The notes under the pieces: generated by a model
What the model was told of the DNA's origin: nothing
What the model saw: only the letters and a program-made list of their open reading frames with translations
Databases searched by the model: none
Shown here: piece after piece, positions 23,195 to 32,006 of the stretch
How positions within the stretch are numbered: position 1 is the stretch's first letter
Layout of the letters: every line of letters starts with the position of its first letter
Made by a program: the position numbers and the translations under genes
DNA from: Pseudodesulfovibrio sp. S3
GTDB taxonomy: Bacteria; Desulfobacterota; Desulfovibrionia; Desulfovibrionales; Desulfovibrionaceae
Assembly: GCF_004025585.1 (NCBI RefSeq)
Contig: NZ_QTZO01000009.1
Span: 55,542 to 119,541, forward strand
DNA: 64,000 nucleotides
Direction: 5' to 3'

Positions 23195-24615
23195 TGGTCT
23201 GGTTACGGGCTCTCCTTTGGTCTTGTTGTCTGGTTGCAGTGATCCCGGCGTCGGTTACGCCGTCATCCGAAACGCCGGACAATCTTGAGCGTGTATCCAG
23301 GCCATGGAAAGGAGATTTGCCGGAACTGCTTCGCGAGCGGCGTCCGATCCGGGTGCTCGTTTCCTACAACCGAACAAATTTCTTCATGAAGGATGGCGTC
23401 ATGCGCGGCCTGGAGGTCGACATGATGCGTGCCTATGAAAAACATCTGGTGGAAACGCACAAAGATGACGTGATCCGCATGGTCTTTGTGCCTGTCCCGT
23501 TTGAAGAGCTCGTGCCGGCCCTGTTGGCCGGGCATGGGGACATTGTTGCGGCCGGGCTGACGGTTACGGCCGAGCGCGCGCGGCAGGTCGCATTTGCCGA
23601 GCCTTACCGCACGGGCGTCAGGGAGCTGGTGGTCGGTAGTGTTTCCGGAAGAGCGGTCAACGGGGTGGCCGATCTTTCCGGCAGGCAGGTGCACGTCATG
23701 GCGGGCAGCAGCTATGCGGAACACCTGGCCGACGACAATGCCCGGCTGGTGGCCAAGGGGCAAGCGCCCGTGAAAGTGGTCCGGGCAGATCCCAATCTGG
23801 TCACTGAGGATCTGCTGGAAATGACGGCTCAAGGTCTCATCGAGTATACCGTCGCTGACGAGCAGGTGGCGGCAGTCTGGAAGGAGGCCCTCCCCGGGCT
23901 GAGAATAGTATCGGATTGGGATATCAACTCCGGGGGCAGTATGGCCTGGGCCGTGCGCCCGGAAAGCAAGGCCCTGCAGCAGAGCCTGAGCCGGTTCGCA
24001 ACTTCGGTGCAGCAGGGAACGCTGCTCGGGAACATGTTTTATAACCGCTATTATCAAAACGTGGACCATTTGACGTATTCTCTGGAATCCATAGAGGTCG
24101 GCAAGCTCAAGCCCATGGCAAAACTTTTCATCAAATACAGCGAGATATATGGTTTTGATTGGCTCAAAATAGCGGCTCTGGCCCATCAGGAGTCGCATTT
24201 CGACATGCAGCGCAAAAGTTCCATGGGCGCGGTGGGGGTGATGCAGATCAAACCGTCCACTGCCGCCGAACCAGCCGTGAACATCAAGGATGTTTCCACC
24301 CTGGAGAACAACATTCACGCCGGGATCAAATACCTGCGTTATTTGTGCGACAATTATTTCAAGGACGTGGACTCGGACGCCCGGATGGACTTTGCCCTGG
24401 CCGCCTACAATGCCGGCCCCGGCAGGATCATGCAGGTGCGCAGCAGGGCCGTTTCAATGGGATTGGACCCGAACAGGTGGTTCGGCAATACGGAATGGGC
24501 CGCCTTTGATCTTATCGGACGCGAGACAACGGCCTATGTGGCCCACATCCAGATGTACTATGCCGCGTACAAGGCCTCGCAAAAGGTTTTGCTTCAGCGC
24601 AGGGAAGCCCTGTAA
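23194..24615 (+). CDS. MltF-like membrane-bound lytic transglycosylase
   Basis: This 473-aa secreted protein has a signal peptide, a family-3 solute-binding domain (about 45-275; IRVLVSYNRTNFF, GLTVTAERARQVAFAEPY), and a C-terminal SLT lytic-transglycosylase domain (about 305-465). The catalytic glutamate is Glu-333 in AHQESHF, followed by SSMGAVGVMQIKPST and FALAAYNAGPGRI. The architecture is that of MltF, where the binding domain regulates cell-wall cleavage. ATG 23194 overlaps the phosphatase stop; GTG 23191 is also possible. Confidence 0.9.
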   Translation: MVWLRALLWSCCLVAVIPASVTPSSETPDNLERVSRPWKGDLPELLRERRPIRVLVSYNRTNFFMKDGVMRGLEVDMMRAYEKHLVETHKDDVIRMVFVPVPFEELVPALLAGHGDIVAAGLTVTAERARQVAFAEPYRTGVRELVVGSVSGRAVNGVADLSGRQVHVMAGSSYAEHLADDNARLVAKGQAPVKVVRADPNLVTEDLLEMTAQGLIEYTVADEQVAAVWKEALPGLRIVSDWDINSGGSMAWAVRPESKALQQSLSRFATSVQQGTLLGNMFYNRYYQNVDHLTYSLESIEVGKLKPMAKLFIKYSEIYGFDWLKIAALAHQESHFDMQRKSSMGAVGVMQIKPSTAAEPAVNIKDVSTLENNIHAGIKYLRYLCDNYFKDVDSDARMDFALAAYNAGPGRIMQVRSRAVSMGLDPNRWFGNTEWAAFDLIGRETTAYVAHIQMYYAAYKASQKVLLQRREAL

Positions 24616-24636
24616 GGGAATTTCAGGCACTGGAAA

Positions 24637-24662
24637 AGATCGGGCAGGCGTCTGCCCGATCT
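24637..24662. terminator. Bidirectional terminator hairpin
   Basis: A perfect 11-bp stem AGATCGGGCAG/CTGCCCGATCT has loop GCGT. On the minus strand it is followed by TTTTCC, downstream of the RRM gene; on the plus strand the T-run is weaker and comes later. Confidence 0.7.
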
Positions 24663-24684
24663 GCCTTGAAAGGTTTTTGCCCGG

Positions 24685-24945
24685 CTAGCGTCTGGGGCGA
24701 GGGGCGCGAGGCTTGGCTTCGTTGACCTTCAGGGGTCGACCGGCCAAGTCGTAGCCGTCCAGGGCCTCGATGGCCGCAGCGGCACCCGCATCATCCATTT
24801 CCACAAAACCGAAACCGCGGAAGCGTCCTGTTTCACGGTCTTCGACGAGTTTTACGGATGCGACATCGCCGTGTTGTGCGAACAGGTCGCGCAGGTCGTT
24901 TTCTGTAGCACTGAAGGAAATGTTGCCGACATAAATGCTTTTCAT
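24685..24945 (-). CDS. RRM-type RNA-binding protein
   Basis: This 86-aa single RNA-recognition-motif protein has RNP2 IYVGNI and RNP1 RGFGFVEM with the aromatic residues that stack on RNA, followed by a basic Pro/Arg tail (KPRAPRPRR). Bacterial RRM proteins of this size occur in cyanobacteria and deltaproteobacteria and are often cold-induced. GGAGCC precedes ATG 24945; a longer upstream frame adds only non-conserved residues. Confidence 0.9.
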   Translation of the reverse strand: MKSIYVGNISFSATENDLRDLFAQHGDVASVKLVEDRETGRFRGFGFVEMDDAGAAAAIEALDGYDLAGRPLKVNEAKPRAPRPRR

Positions 24946-25257
24946 GATGATAAGGCTCCAACATAATAGATCCTGGAAGCAGGGACAGGATGTGAGCCTG
25001 CGATCCGGCTTCCATACTGTTTCAATCCGCGCCAATTCCGTATCCCGCCCGGTCGTTTCCTTTGGGTTCCGACCGGATATGCGATTAATTTAGCCATTAC
25101 AGCGCGTTGTGTTTTTCGTCAACAGGGATTTCATAATTGGTGGGCAGGTAGGGAGTCTGGGCTTGAATCGGGCGAGGTCGATTGGCCATAGTTCTTGAAA
25201 AAAACACCGATTTTCCTTACACCGTGTACATCCCGAAAACATCTTGGAGGGGAAATA
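24946..25257. other. Divergent intergenic region, RRM gene / purD
   Basis: The 312 bp between the RRM gene and purD hold no credible gene. A hairpin CCGGTCG/CGACCGG (25049-25055 with 25070-25076) would lie in the RRM leader, and a more AT-rich stretch (25080-25135) probably contains the promoters. No purine riboswitch core was recognised. Confidence 0.5.
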
Positions 25258-26535
25258 ATGAAAATTCTTGTGGTCGGTTCCGGTGGCCGTGAGCATGCCT
25301 TGTGTTGGAAGCTCTCCCAGAACCCGAAAGTGGAGTCCATAATTTGTGCGCCGGGCAACGGCGGCACCGCCCAGGTAGGCGAAAATATAGCGATCAGTGA
25401 CGACGACATTCCGGGCCTGGTTTCTCTGGCCAAGGAACGCGAGGTGGGCCTTGTGGTCGTCGGTCCCGAATTGCCCCTGGTCCTTGGGCTGGAGAACGCG
25501 CTCAGGCAGGAGGGCATCCCCTGCTTCGGCCCCAATGCCTTTGCCGCCAACCTGGAGGGATCCAAGGCATTCGCCAAGAACGTCATGGCTGAAGTGGGTG
25601 TTCCCACTGCACCTTTCCGCGTGTTCGACGAATTTGATGAGGCTGTGGCCTTCATTCGCAAGAAAGGCGCGCCCATCGTGGTCAAGGCGGACGGTCTGGC
25701 TGCCGGAAAGGGCGTGGTCGTGGCGACCAGCGTGGAAGAGGCCCTTGAGGCCGTGGAGCAGATGATGGTCAAGAAGGTCTTCGGTTCAGCCGGAGATCGC
25801 GTGGTCATCGAAGAGGCCCTCAAGGGCGAGGAGGCATCCTTTCTGGCTTTTTGCGACGGCATCAACTACGCCGTGCTCCCTTCCAGCCAGGATCACAAGG
25901 CCGTTTTCGACGGTGACACCGGTCCCAATACCGGCGGCATGGGGGCCTATTCCCCGGCCCCGATCCTGCCCAAGGAAAAATACGCCGAGACCGCCAGGAT
26001 ATGCATCAAGCCCATCCTGCGCCATCTTGCCTCCAAGGGCGAGCCGTTCAAGGGCGTGCTCTATGCCGGGTTGATGTATACGGAAAACGGCCCTTCCGTC
26101 ATCGAATACAACGTCCGTTTCGGCGACCCGGAATGCCAGCCCCTGTTCATGCGGCTGGAGACGGACCTGCTGGAGATCATGTTCGCCTGCATCAAAGGCA
26201 AGCTCGATCAGATTGAGGTCAAATCCATTCCCCAGGCCGCCTGCGGCGTGGTCATGGCCGCCAAGGGTTATCCCGGTTCCTATCCCAAGGGCATGGAAAT
26301 CACCGGGTTGGAGAACGCCGATGCCATGGACGGAGTCAAGGTCTTCCAGGCCGGAACCAGGGTCGAAGGCGACAAGATCGTCACCTCCGGTGGCCGCGTG
26401 CTCTGCGTCACCGCGCTCGGAGACGATCTGGCCGCTGCCAAGAAAAAAGCCTATGAAGCCGTGGACAAAATCCACTTTGAAAACAGCTTCTATCGCCGCG
26501 ACATCGCCGACAAGGGCCTGAAGCGGTCAAAATAG
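25258..26535 (+). CDS. purD: Phosphoribosylamine-glycine ligase
   Basis: This 425-aa ATP-grasp enzyme catalyses the second step of purine synthesis, joining glycine to phosphoribosylamine. Family features are KILVVGSGGREHALCWKL at the start, GPELPLVLG, PIVVKADGLAAGKGV with the ATP-grasp lysine, VIEEALKGEEASF, DHKAVFDGDTGPNTGGMGAYSP (core TGPNTGGMGAYSP) and YNVRFGDPECQP. ATG 25258 is preceded by GGAGGGG at good spacing. It is followed by a terminator, so purE further on has its own transcript. Confidence 0.95.
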   Translation: MKILVVGSGGREHALCWKLSQNPKVESIICAPGNGGTAQVGENIAISDDDIPGLVSLAKEREVGLVVVGPELPLVLGLENALRQEGIPCFGPNAFAANLEGSKAFAKNVMAEVGVPTAPFRVFDEFDEAVAFIRKKGAPIVVKADGLAAGKGVVVATSVEEALEAVEQMMVKKVFGSAGDRVVIEEALKGEEASFLAFCDGINYAVLPSSQDHKAVFDGDTGPNTGGMGAYSPAPILPKEKYAETARICIKPILRHLASKGEPFKGVLYAGLMYTENGPSVIEYNVRFGDPECQPLFMRLETDLLEIMFACIKGKLDQIEVKSIPQAACGVVMAAKGYPGSYPKGMEITGLENADAMDGVKVFQAGTRVEGDKIVTSGGRVLCVTALGDDLAAAKKKAYEAVDKIHFENSFYRRDIADKGLKRSK

Positions 26536-26556
26536 TTTAGCTTTCGGCGACCAGAA

Positions 26557-26589
26557 GGGGGGGAACCCTTTGAACAGGATTCCCCCCCC
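26557..26589 (+). terminator. G7/C8 hairpin after purD
   Basis: Seven G (26557-26563) pair with a run of C (26582-26589) around AACCCTTTGAACAGGATT. There is no T-run; it may be a terminator or stabilising hairpin and resembles the G/C half of the dispersed intergenic element. Confidence 0.45.
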
Positions 26590-26713
26590 TGGCCCCTCCC
26601 GAATATCTTGGTGCTACGCCCCAGGGAGAAAAAGGGGAATCATTAAGGAATGACGACGGCGTAGATTAGTCGTATGGAATAAAGAACTGAAGAAGCTTCC
26701 TCCCCACTAGCCC

Positions 26714-26777
26714 CGCGAAGCGGCGATATAAAGTTTTGGAAAAAGAGGGAAGGGGGATCCGGGGGGAACCAAAAAGG
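26714..26777. repeat. Dispersed intergenic hairpin element, copy C (partial)
   Basis: CCCCGCGAAGCGGCG and then AAAGTTTTGGAAAAAGAGGG followed by a G-run and GGGGGGAACC match the left half of the element at 2742. The right half is missing or replaced by the purE ribosome-binding region. Confidence 0.6.
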
Positions 26778-26785
26778 AGCATGCA

Positions 26786-27268
26786 ATGCCGCAGGTTGTG
26801 ATTTTTATGGGGTCCATTTCGGACGAGGAAAAGATGCGTCCGTGTTCCGATCTGCTCAAGGAATTGGGCGTGGAGCATGTTTTCACGGTGTCTTCGGCGC
26901 ACCGCACACCGGAGCGGACCGCCCGGTTGGTTGCGGAATATGAGGCTGACGGCTGCCAGGTGTTCATCTGTGCCGCCGGGCTGGCCGCGCACCTGGCCGG
27001 AGCTGTGGCCGCCAAGACAACAAAGCCGGTGTTGGGCGTGCCCCTGACCGCTTCTCCTCTGGGCGGCATGGATGCCCTGTTGGCCACGGTGCAGATGCCT
27101 CCGGGCTTTCCGGTGGGCACGTTGGCCCTGGACAAGGTGGGCGCCAAGAATGCCGCCTGGTTGGCAGCCCAAATCCTGGCCCTGAGCGACGAGACCCTGT
27201 CCGCCAAGATCAGACAGGCCCGGGACGGCTTCAAGGAGTCGGTGGAGCGGGACGCGGCGAGCTTGTAG
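26786..27268 (+). CDS. purE: N5-carboxyaminoimidazole ribonucleotide mutase / AIR carboxylase
   Basis: This 160-aa purine-synthesis enzyme has the PurE fold motifs: GSISDEEKM, VSSAHRTPERTARLV, ICAAGLAAHLAGAVA and VPLTASPLGGMDALLATVQMP (core SPLGGMDALL). AAGGAG precedes ATG 26786 by 5 bases. No purK is in the window, so whether it works as a class I mutase or class II carboxylase is left open. It is separated from purD by 250 bp of hairpin-rich intergenic DNA but runs in the same direction. Confidence 0.93.
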   Translation: MPQVVIFMGSISDEEKMRPCSDLLKELGVEHVFTVSSAHRTPERTARLVAEYEADGCQVFICAAGLAAHLAGAVAAKTTKPVLGVPLTASPLGGMDALLATVQMPPGFPVGTLALDKVGAKNAAWLAAQILALSDETLSAKIRQARDGFKESVERDAASL

Positions 27269-27313
27269 CGTCATAAGGGCCGGGCATCCACACACTCCTT
27301 CTTTGGAACAGTG

Positions 27314-27365
27314 AAGCCACAGATAATTGTATGTTTTGTTTGCGCTGATTGTCTGTGGCTTTGTT
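27314..27365 (+). terminator. Intrinsic terminator after purE
   Basis: The stem AAGCCACAGA/TCTGTGGCTT with a large AT-rich loop is followed by TGTTG. The imperfect T-run lowers confidence in efficiency, but position and stem strength fit a terminator. Confidence 0.65.
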
Positions 27366-27445
27366 GCTTGCGGATGGCAATGATCAGTGATCGACCCTGC
27401 TTGCCCGGTTCAACTCTTTCGCGTATTTGATCGGATGTGACAGCC

Positions 27446-27973
27446 ATGACGAAATTCACCAAGCAGCCCGGCACCGCCTACCGGGTGCCTGAATTCAGGT
27501 CCGGCAAGGCCTCCAGACGGTTTCTCAGGAACCTGGTCTGGGTCTTGGCCGTGGGTGCCCTTTTTTTGGGCGGTCAGGGGCTGCGGTATTATCTCAATTG
27601 GGTCCAGTTGATGGATATCAGGGCTGAAACAGAGAATCTCTACAGGTCCGTGCTCGGACCGGACATCGGCGGTTCCCCCTTCGGACGTTTGCAGTTTGAG
27701 CACGGCAAGCTTCTGGCCAGCAACCGGATCGGGCTGGACCCCCTGAGCGTCTTGGCGGCACTGAGCCGTCCGTCCGGGCAGGATGTGCGGTTGGATGGGC
27801 TGACATTGACCGGGACCAGCGGAAGGATTCGCGGCTTCTTCAGCGGTGATCCGTTCGGTTTTGAGGCGTATTTCTCCAAATTGTCCGACGACGACCATTA
27901 TCTTTTCTCCCTGTACAAGAGCGAGGAAACAACCGGAGGCGTTGTGTTCAGTCTTCGCGTGGAGACGCAGTAA
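27446..27973 (+). CDS. GspL/PilN-like secretion platform protein
   Basis: This 175-aa protein has a basic cytoplasmic start, one membrane segment (NLVWVLAVGALFLGGQGL) and a periplasmic domain whose pattern (VLAALSRPSGQDVRLDGLTL followed by ranges of alternating strands) fits the ferredoxin-like fold at the end of GspL/PilN proteins. It lacks the actin-like N-terminal half of classical GspL. ATG 27446 is preferred to GTG 27437. It is followed 1 bp later by a GspM-like gene and then a GspN-like gene, so this is an accessory block of a type II secretion system. Confidence 0.6.
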   Translation: MTKFTKQPGTAYRVPEFRSGKASRRFLRNLVWVLAVGALFLGGQGLRYYLNWVQLMDIRAETENLYRSVLGPDIGGSPFGRLQFEHGKLLASNRIGLDPLSVLAALSRPSGQDVRLDGLTLTGTSGRIRGFFSGDPFGFEAYFSKLSDDDHYLFSLYKSEETTGGVVFSLRVETQ

Positions 27974-27974
27974 C

Positions 27975-28472
27975 ATGGCCGGTTCAAGCAGCACATATCC
28001 GTGGAGCGGTTGGCCGCCCGACGCACAGCAGCGCTTGTTCAGATTCGTGCTCACCGGGCTGGGCGGCTTGTTTTTTGCCGTGTTTGTGGGGGTGTTTCTT
28101 TTTACCAGCACCTTGACCCAGGAGATTGAGGCGGAAAAGGCACAGTACGGCCTGGTGGTTCCCATCGTGCAGAATATCACCAGGTTGCGCGCCAACCAGG
28201 GCGACCTGGTTCACCTCGCCCCAGGGGAGGCGGTCCAGCGCATTATCGAAGACAGGAAGCTCGAAGACTACGTAGCCTCCATGCGTACCACTCGACTCAG
28301 GGAGGAAGCGGACAGTGTCCAGGTGACGTTGAACGGGCTGACCCTGATCATGTTGACGGATTTCCTGCAGGATGTGCGCGAGCGGGCCAGTCTGCAAACC
28401 CCTGATTTTACTTTGACCCGCAATCCCGATGATCCGCGGCTGGCGGACATGCACCTTGTCCTGGCCAGGTAA
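27975..28472 (+). CDS. GspM/PilO-like secretion platform protein
   Basis: This 165-aa protein has a cytoplasmic start, one membrane segment (LTGLGGLFFAVFVGVFLF) and a short coiled coil leading into a ferredoxin-like domain (SVQVTLNGLTLIMLTDFLQDV), the layout of GspM. The start at 27975 leaves a 1-bp gap from the preceding gene; earlier in-frame starts would run through it. Sequence similarity is low in this family, so the assignment rests on topology, size and gene order. Confidence 0.58.
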   Translation: MAGSSSTYPWSGWPPDAQQRLFRFVLTGLGGLFFAVFVGVFLFTSTLTQEIEAEKAQYGLVVPIVQNITRLRANQGDLVHLAPGEAVQRIIEDRKLEDYVASMRTTRLREEADSVQVTLNGLTLIMLTDFLQDVRERASLQTPDFTLTRNPDDPRLADMHLVLAR

Positions 28473-28482
28473 AGGCGTGACC

Positions 28483-29229
28483 ATGCCCAAGGCCCGAAGC
28501 AAATCTTCATCCCTGCCCGGACGTATCCTGGCCCGTCTGGTTCTCATGACCCTGGGTTTGTTGGTTGGGGTGTGGCTGTTCACGCCCTGGGACAAGATAT
28601 GGGCTTCGGCCCTGACCCGCCTGGACGAGAGACTGCCCTCTGTCGGCCTGACCTGGGGGGCAATCGATCGGGACGGTCCGTTGAGTTTCCGGGTACGCGA
28701 TTTCAAGATCAACGTTGCCCAGACCCCGGGATTGCTCCATTTCGAGTACGCCTATGTGACCGTGGGTCTTTCCCCCCTGGCAACGGTGCGTCTGAACACC
28801 GGCGGTTCGCAGTGCCGGCTGGAGCTTTTTTCCAACGGCGTGTTCGATTTCGAAGGTGATCTCAACCTGACCTACCTTCTGGGGTACAGCGATTTCAAGG
28901 GCATCCTGCGCGCTTCGGGCAGTCTGTTTCTCCCGGCCGGAGCCCGGCTTCCCAAAAACGGATGGGTGGATGTCCGGTCGCAGCAGTTGATTCTGCCGGG
29001 AGAGAAAACCCTTGAAGACCTGGCCTTTACCGCAGAAATAGAGAATGAAAACATGGAGGTGCGGGATTTTTCCATGAGGTTGCCCATCACCTATAAGTCC
29101 ACGGGGACGGCCGTCATCGACCCCAATAATCTTTTCCGCACCTATTTCCGCCTGCGAGGTGACATGACCGTGGGCAAGGAATCATTCCCCCTTGAGATGG
29201 AGGGGTCTTTGGCCGAGGCACTTTGGTAG
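28483..29229 (+). CDS. GspN-like secretion protein
   Basis: This 248-aa protein has one N-terminal membrane segment (LARLVLMTLGLLVGVWLF) and a long beta-rich periplasmic part, including the family-like TWGAIDRDGPLSFRVRDFKI, short of which the recognisable core is LPSVGLTWG. It follows the GspL- and GspM-like genes closely, matching the gspL-M-N order. No secretin, ATPase or pseudopilin genes are nearby, so the rest of the system must be elsewhere if it is functional. Confidence 0.6.
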   Translation: MPKARSKSSSLPGRILARLVLMTLGLLVGVWLFTPWDKIWASALTRLDERLPSVGLTWGAIDRDGPLSFRVRDFKINVAQTPGLLHFEYAYVTVGLSPLATVRLNTGGSQCRLELFSNGVFDFEGDLNLTYLLGYSDFKGILRASGSLFLPAGARLPKNGWVDVRSQQLILPGEKTLEDLAFTAEIENENMEVRDFSMRLPITYKSTGTAVIDPNNLFRTYFRLRGDMTVGKESFPLEMEGSLAEALW

Positions 29230-29276
29230 ACTGCCCCGCCATTCCCAAGCCGCGCTCCTTTTGATACACCACCCTC

Positions 29277-29885
29277 ATGAAGATCGCCGTTATTCACGGG
29301 TATGCGCCGGCCCTTATCGAAGAGCGCGGAACCTTGTTGGAAGCCCTGGTTCGCATGGGCCACAACGTCCATGCACTGGCTCCGGCCCTGGAGCCGGACG
29401 TGGCCTTGAAATTCGAGGCCATGGGTGTCGAATACTCGATGATTCCGCTCACCAGACGCGGGTTCACTCCCATGGCCGACATAGGTTCGCTGCTCCATCT
29501 CAAACAGGTGCTCTACCGCATCAGGCCGGACATGGTTCTTTCCACCACCTCCAAGGCCATGATCTATGGCTCTTTGGCCGCGCGCATGGCCTGGGTCGGG
29601 GAAAAGAAGCAGGTTTTTGCCATCGTGTCCGGGCTTGGGTACGCCTTTACCCGTGACTCCGGGCTGAAGCGCAGACTGCTTTTCGGTATTACCAAATCCC
29701 TCACTCAGGCCGGGTTCAAATCCTGCGACGGCATCATCTTCCGAAGGGCCGAAGACGAAGTGTTTTTCCGGCAGCTCAATGTCATCCCGGATCATGTCAG
29801 GACCGTGCTCGTTGATGAGTCCGACGCCGGCCAAGCCCCGGAGAAGTCCGACAACGCCATTCTTTCTTTTATGGGGCTGCTCTAG
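29277..29885 (+). pseudogene. Glycosyltransferase family 4-type, C-terminal half missing
   Basis: This 202-aa frame matches the N-terminal Rossmann domain of family-4 glycosyltransferases of O-antigen/capsule type (KIAVIHGYAPALIEERGTLL..., STTSKAMIYGSLAARMAW, FAIVSGLGYAFT). Members are usually about 370-400 aa; the nucleotide-sugar-binding C-terminal domain with its EX7E motif is absent, and the frame ends in an unrelated-looking tail (DNAILSFMGLL). No remainder is seen in the next 100 bp. It is probably a decayed gene, though a short acceptor-binding protein cannot be excluded. Confidence 0.6.
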
Positions 29886-29989
29886 CCGCGCTATAATCGT
29901 GCTGGCATGAGGCCGCTCCTTCAGGTATGAAGAAAGCGTATCCTTCCCTTGTGGAGGGTGGCTGCAACCTGAAAACAAGGAGCTGAATC

Positions 29990-30409
29990 ATGAATATCTC
30001 GCGTATTCTTCTTCCTGTGGACGGCTCCCGTCTGTCCGATGCCGCTGCTGAGGTGTGCATCGACCTGGCCGGGGAGAGCGCGTCTGTCGTCTTGCTGCAT
30101 GTGCGCAGGACCGTGCCCACCGGCCTGGGTGAGCCCAATGCCAGCAACCTGTTGGCGCATCTGGACAAGCAGGCCGAAGGGGTCATGGCCCACTACCGCG
30201 CAAGGCTGAACAACGCCAGTGTCGATTTCATCGAACTGGTCATCGGCGGAGACGTGGCCGAAGTCATCACCAATGTGGCTGAAGTGGAAAAGTGCGATCT
30301 GATCGTCATCGGGTCCAAGGGGAAGTCGGATCTGGAAGGGTTGTTTCTCGGGTCCGTCACCCATAAGGTGCTGCAGACCACGGGCAAGCCCGTCCTGGTG
30401 GTGAAATAG
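29990..30409 (+). CDS. Universal stress protein, UspA family
   Basis: This 139-aa single-domain Usp starts NISRILLPVDGS and ends with the ATP-binding-type motif GSKGKSDLEGLFLGSVTHKV, equivalent to G-2x-G-9x-G(S/T). It is likely an ATP-binding, dimeric stress protein. It is monocistronic between the broken glycosyltransferase and glnA; AAGGAG precedes ATG 29990. Confidence 0.92.
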   Translation: MNISRILLPVDGSRLSDAAAEVCIDLAGESASVVLLHVRRTVPTGLGEPNASNLLAHLDKQAEGVMAHYRARLNNASVDFIELVIGGDVAEVITNVAEVEKCDLIVIGSKGKSDLEGLFLGSVTHKVLQTTGKPVLVVK

Positions 30410-30453
30410 CCTCAAGGCTCGACCGGAGCTTTTTTGCAGCGCCTGATTGTGCG

Positions 30454-30473
30454 CCGGGAAACGGTTTTCCCGG
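30454..30473 (+). terminator. Hairpin between usp and glnA
   Basis: CCGGGAAA/TTTCCCGG with a 4-nt loop is followed by TTTGTC. It is a modest intrinsic terminator candidate 45 bp after the usp stop codon. Confidence 0.5.
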
Positions 30474-30528
30474 TTTGTCACAAAATGAGCCACATTTCTG
30501 TTGTCCCTGGCACTGCCGTGCTGGTACC

Positions 30529-30546
30529 ATGCAAGCCTCGTTGCAT
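30529..30546. promoter_or_regulatory. Inverted repeat ATGCAA-N6-TTGCAT upstream of glnA
   Basis: This perfect 6-bp-arm inverted repeat lies about 90 bp before the glnA start. It may be an operator for nitrogen control. A weak -24/-12-like TGGTACCATGCAAGC overlaps its left arm but lacks the TT of the -12 element. Confidence 0.35.
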
Positions 30547-30636
30547 ATTGAACCAACGACAGGACCGTGGTTGCGGTTCGCATCCGCAGGCTGTCGTAAA
30601 GAGTTATCAAGAACACCCAACATAGTGGAGGGACTC

Positions 30637-31983
30637 ATGAGCAGTATCCCGGTTTTCAATTGCAAGAACGCGGACGACGTGATGAAGGCGGTCAAGGATT
30701 ACAATGTCAGCTTCATCCAGTACTGGTTCGTGGATATTCTCGGCACCCTGAAGAGCTTTCAGATCACCCCGAACGAACTTGAGGCGTCCTTTGAGGAAGG
30801 CATGGGCTTCGACGGTTCCTCCATCCTCGGATTTTGCCGCATCGACGAGTCGGACATGGTGGCCATGCCGGATCCCACCACCTTCCAGATATGCTCCTGG
30901 CGTCCGAGCGAAAAGCCCGTGGCCCGCATGTTCTGTGACATAGTCAGTCCTGACGGCGCGCCCTTCGAGGCGGATTCCCGCTATGTCCTCAAGAAGGTCA
31001 TGGGCCAGGCAGCCGAGAAAGGCTTCACATTTTACGTGGGCCCGGAACTGGAGTTCTTCCTGTTCGCCGACGACAAGGATACCGAAACCCTGGATTCGGG
31101 CGGCTACTTCGACGCTCCGCCCCTTGACCTGGGCAACAACATCCGTCGGGACATCATCTTTGCCCTGGACGCCATGGGCATCCAGGTGGAGTACTCCCAC
31201 CACGAGGTGGCCCCGTCCCAGCATGAAATCGACCTGCGCTATCAGGAAGGCATGAAAATGGCTGACACGGCCATGACCTACCGGGTCGTGGTCAAGGAGA
31301 CCGCCCGCAAATTCGGTTGCTACGCCACCTTCATGCCCAAACCCATCTTCGGTGAGAACGGATCGGGCATGCACGTGCACCAGTCCCTGTTCAAGAACGG
31401 CCGCAACGTATTCTATGACGCCAACGACGAATACCATCTGTCCGCCGAGGGTAAATCCTACATCGCCGGTATTCTCAAACATGCGCCCGAGTTCGTGGCC
31501 GTGACCAACCAGTGGGTTAACTCCTACAAGCGGCTGGTGCCCGGATACGAGGCTCCGGTCTATATCGCCTGGGCACGGCGCAATCGCTCCGCCTTGGTGC
31601 GCGTGCCCATGTACAAGCCCGGCAAGGAAAACGCCACCCGCATGGAACTGCGCTGCCCGGACCCGGCCGCCAATCCGTATCTCTGCTTTGCGGTCCAGTT
31701 GGCCGCGGGCCTCAAGGGCATGGAAGAAAACTACGTCCTGGCCGCTCCGGTGGAAGAGGATATCTTCTCCATGAACGACCGCCAGCTCAAGCGCAACAAG
31801 ATCAAGGCCCTGCCCGGCTCCCTGTACGAAGCCACCATGAACCTGCAGAAGTCCGATTTCATGAGGGAAGTACTGGGCGATCATTTGCACACCGCCCTGG
31901 TGGACAACAAGCTTGCCGAATGGGACGAGTACCGCACCCAGGTTACCGAGTATGAATTAGACAAGTATCTGCCCATTCTGTAG
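30637..31983 (+). CDS. glnA: Glutamine synthetase, type I
   Basis: This 448-aa enzyme makes glutamine from glutamate, ammonia and ATP. Family signatures are visible: YWFVDILGTLKSFQ, FDGSSILGF, GPELEFFLF, NGSGMHVHQS, NRSALVRVP and RMELRCPDPAANPYL. The segment where GSI-beta enzymes carry the adenylylated tyrosine instead reads KALPGSLYEATMNL, and the length is short, so this is the GSI-alpha type, regulated by feedback rather than adenylylation. GGAGGG precedes ATG 30637; the upstream open frame is non-coding. Confidence 0.95.
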   Translation: MSSIPVFNCKNADDVMKAVKDYNVSFIQYWFVDILGTLKSFQITPNELEASFEEGMGFDGSSILGFCRIDESDMVAMPDPTTFQICSWRPSEKPVARMFCDIVSPDGAPFEADSRYVLKKVMGQAAEKGFTFYVGPELEFFLFADDKDTETLDSGGYFDAPPLDLGNNIRRDIIFALDAMGIQVEYSHHEVAPSQHEIDLRYQEGMKMADTAMTYRVVVKETARKFGCYATFMPKPIFGENGSGMHVHQSLFKNGRNVFYDANDEYHLSAEGKSYIAGILKHAPEFVAVTNQWVNSYKRLVPGYEAPVYIAWARRNRSALVRVPMYKPGKENATRMELRCPDPAANPYLCFAVQLAAGLKGMEENYVLAAPVEEDIFSMNDRQLKRNKIKALPGSLYEATMNLQKSDFMREVLGDHLHTALVDNKLAEWDEYRTQVTEYELDKYLPIL

Positions 31984-32006
31984 GGCGGCGCACAAGCCTC
32001 AAAAAT

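Noticed and set aside
30521..30537. Possible sigma-54 promoter upstream of glnA (TGGTACCATGCAAGC, and TGGCAC at 30509)
   Set aside because: The GG/GC spacing fits only the first sequence, and its -12 half is AAGC rather than TTGC; TGGCAC at 30509 has its GC one base off. The evidence is too weak next to the strong matches at 54684 and 59834.
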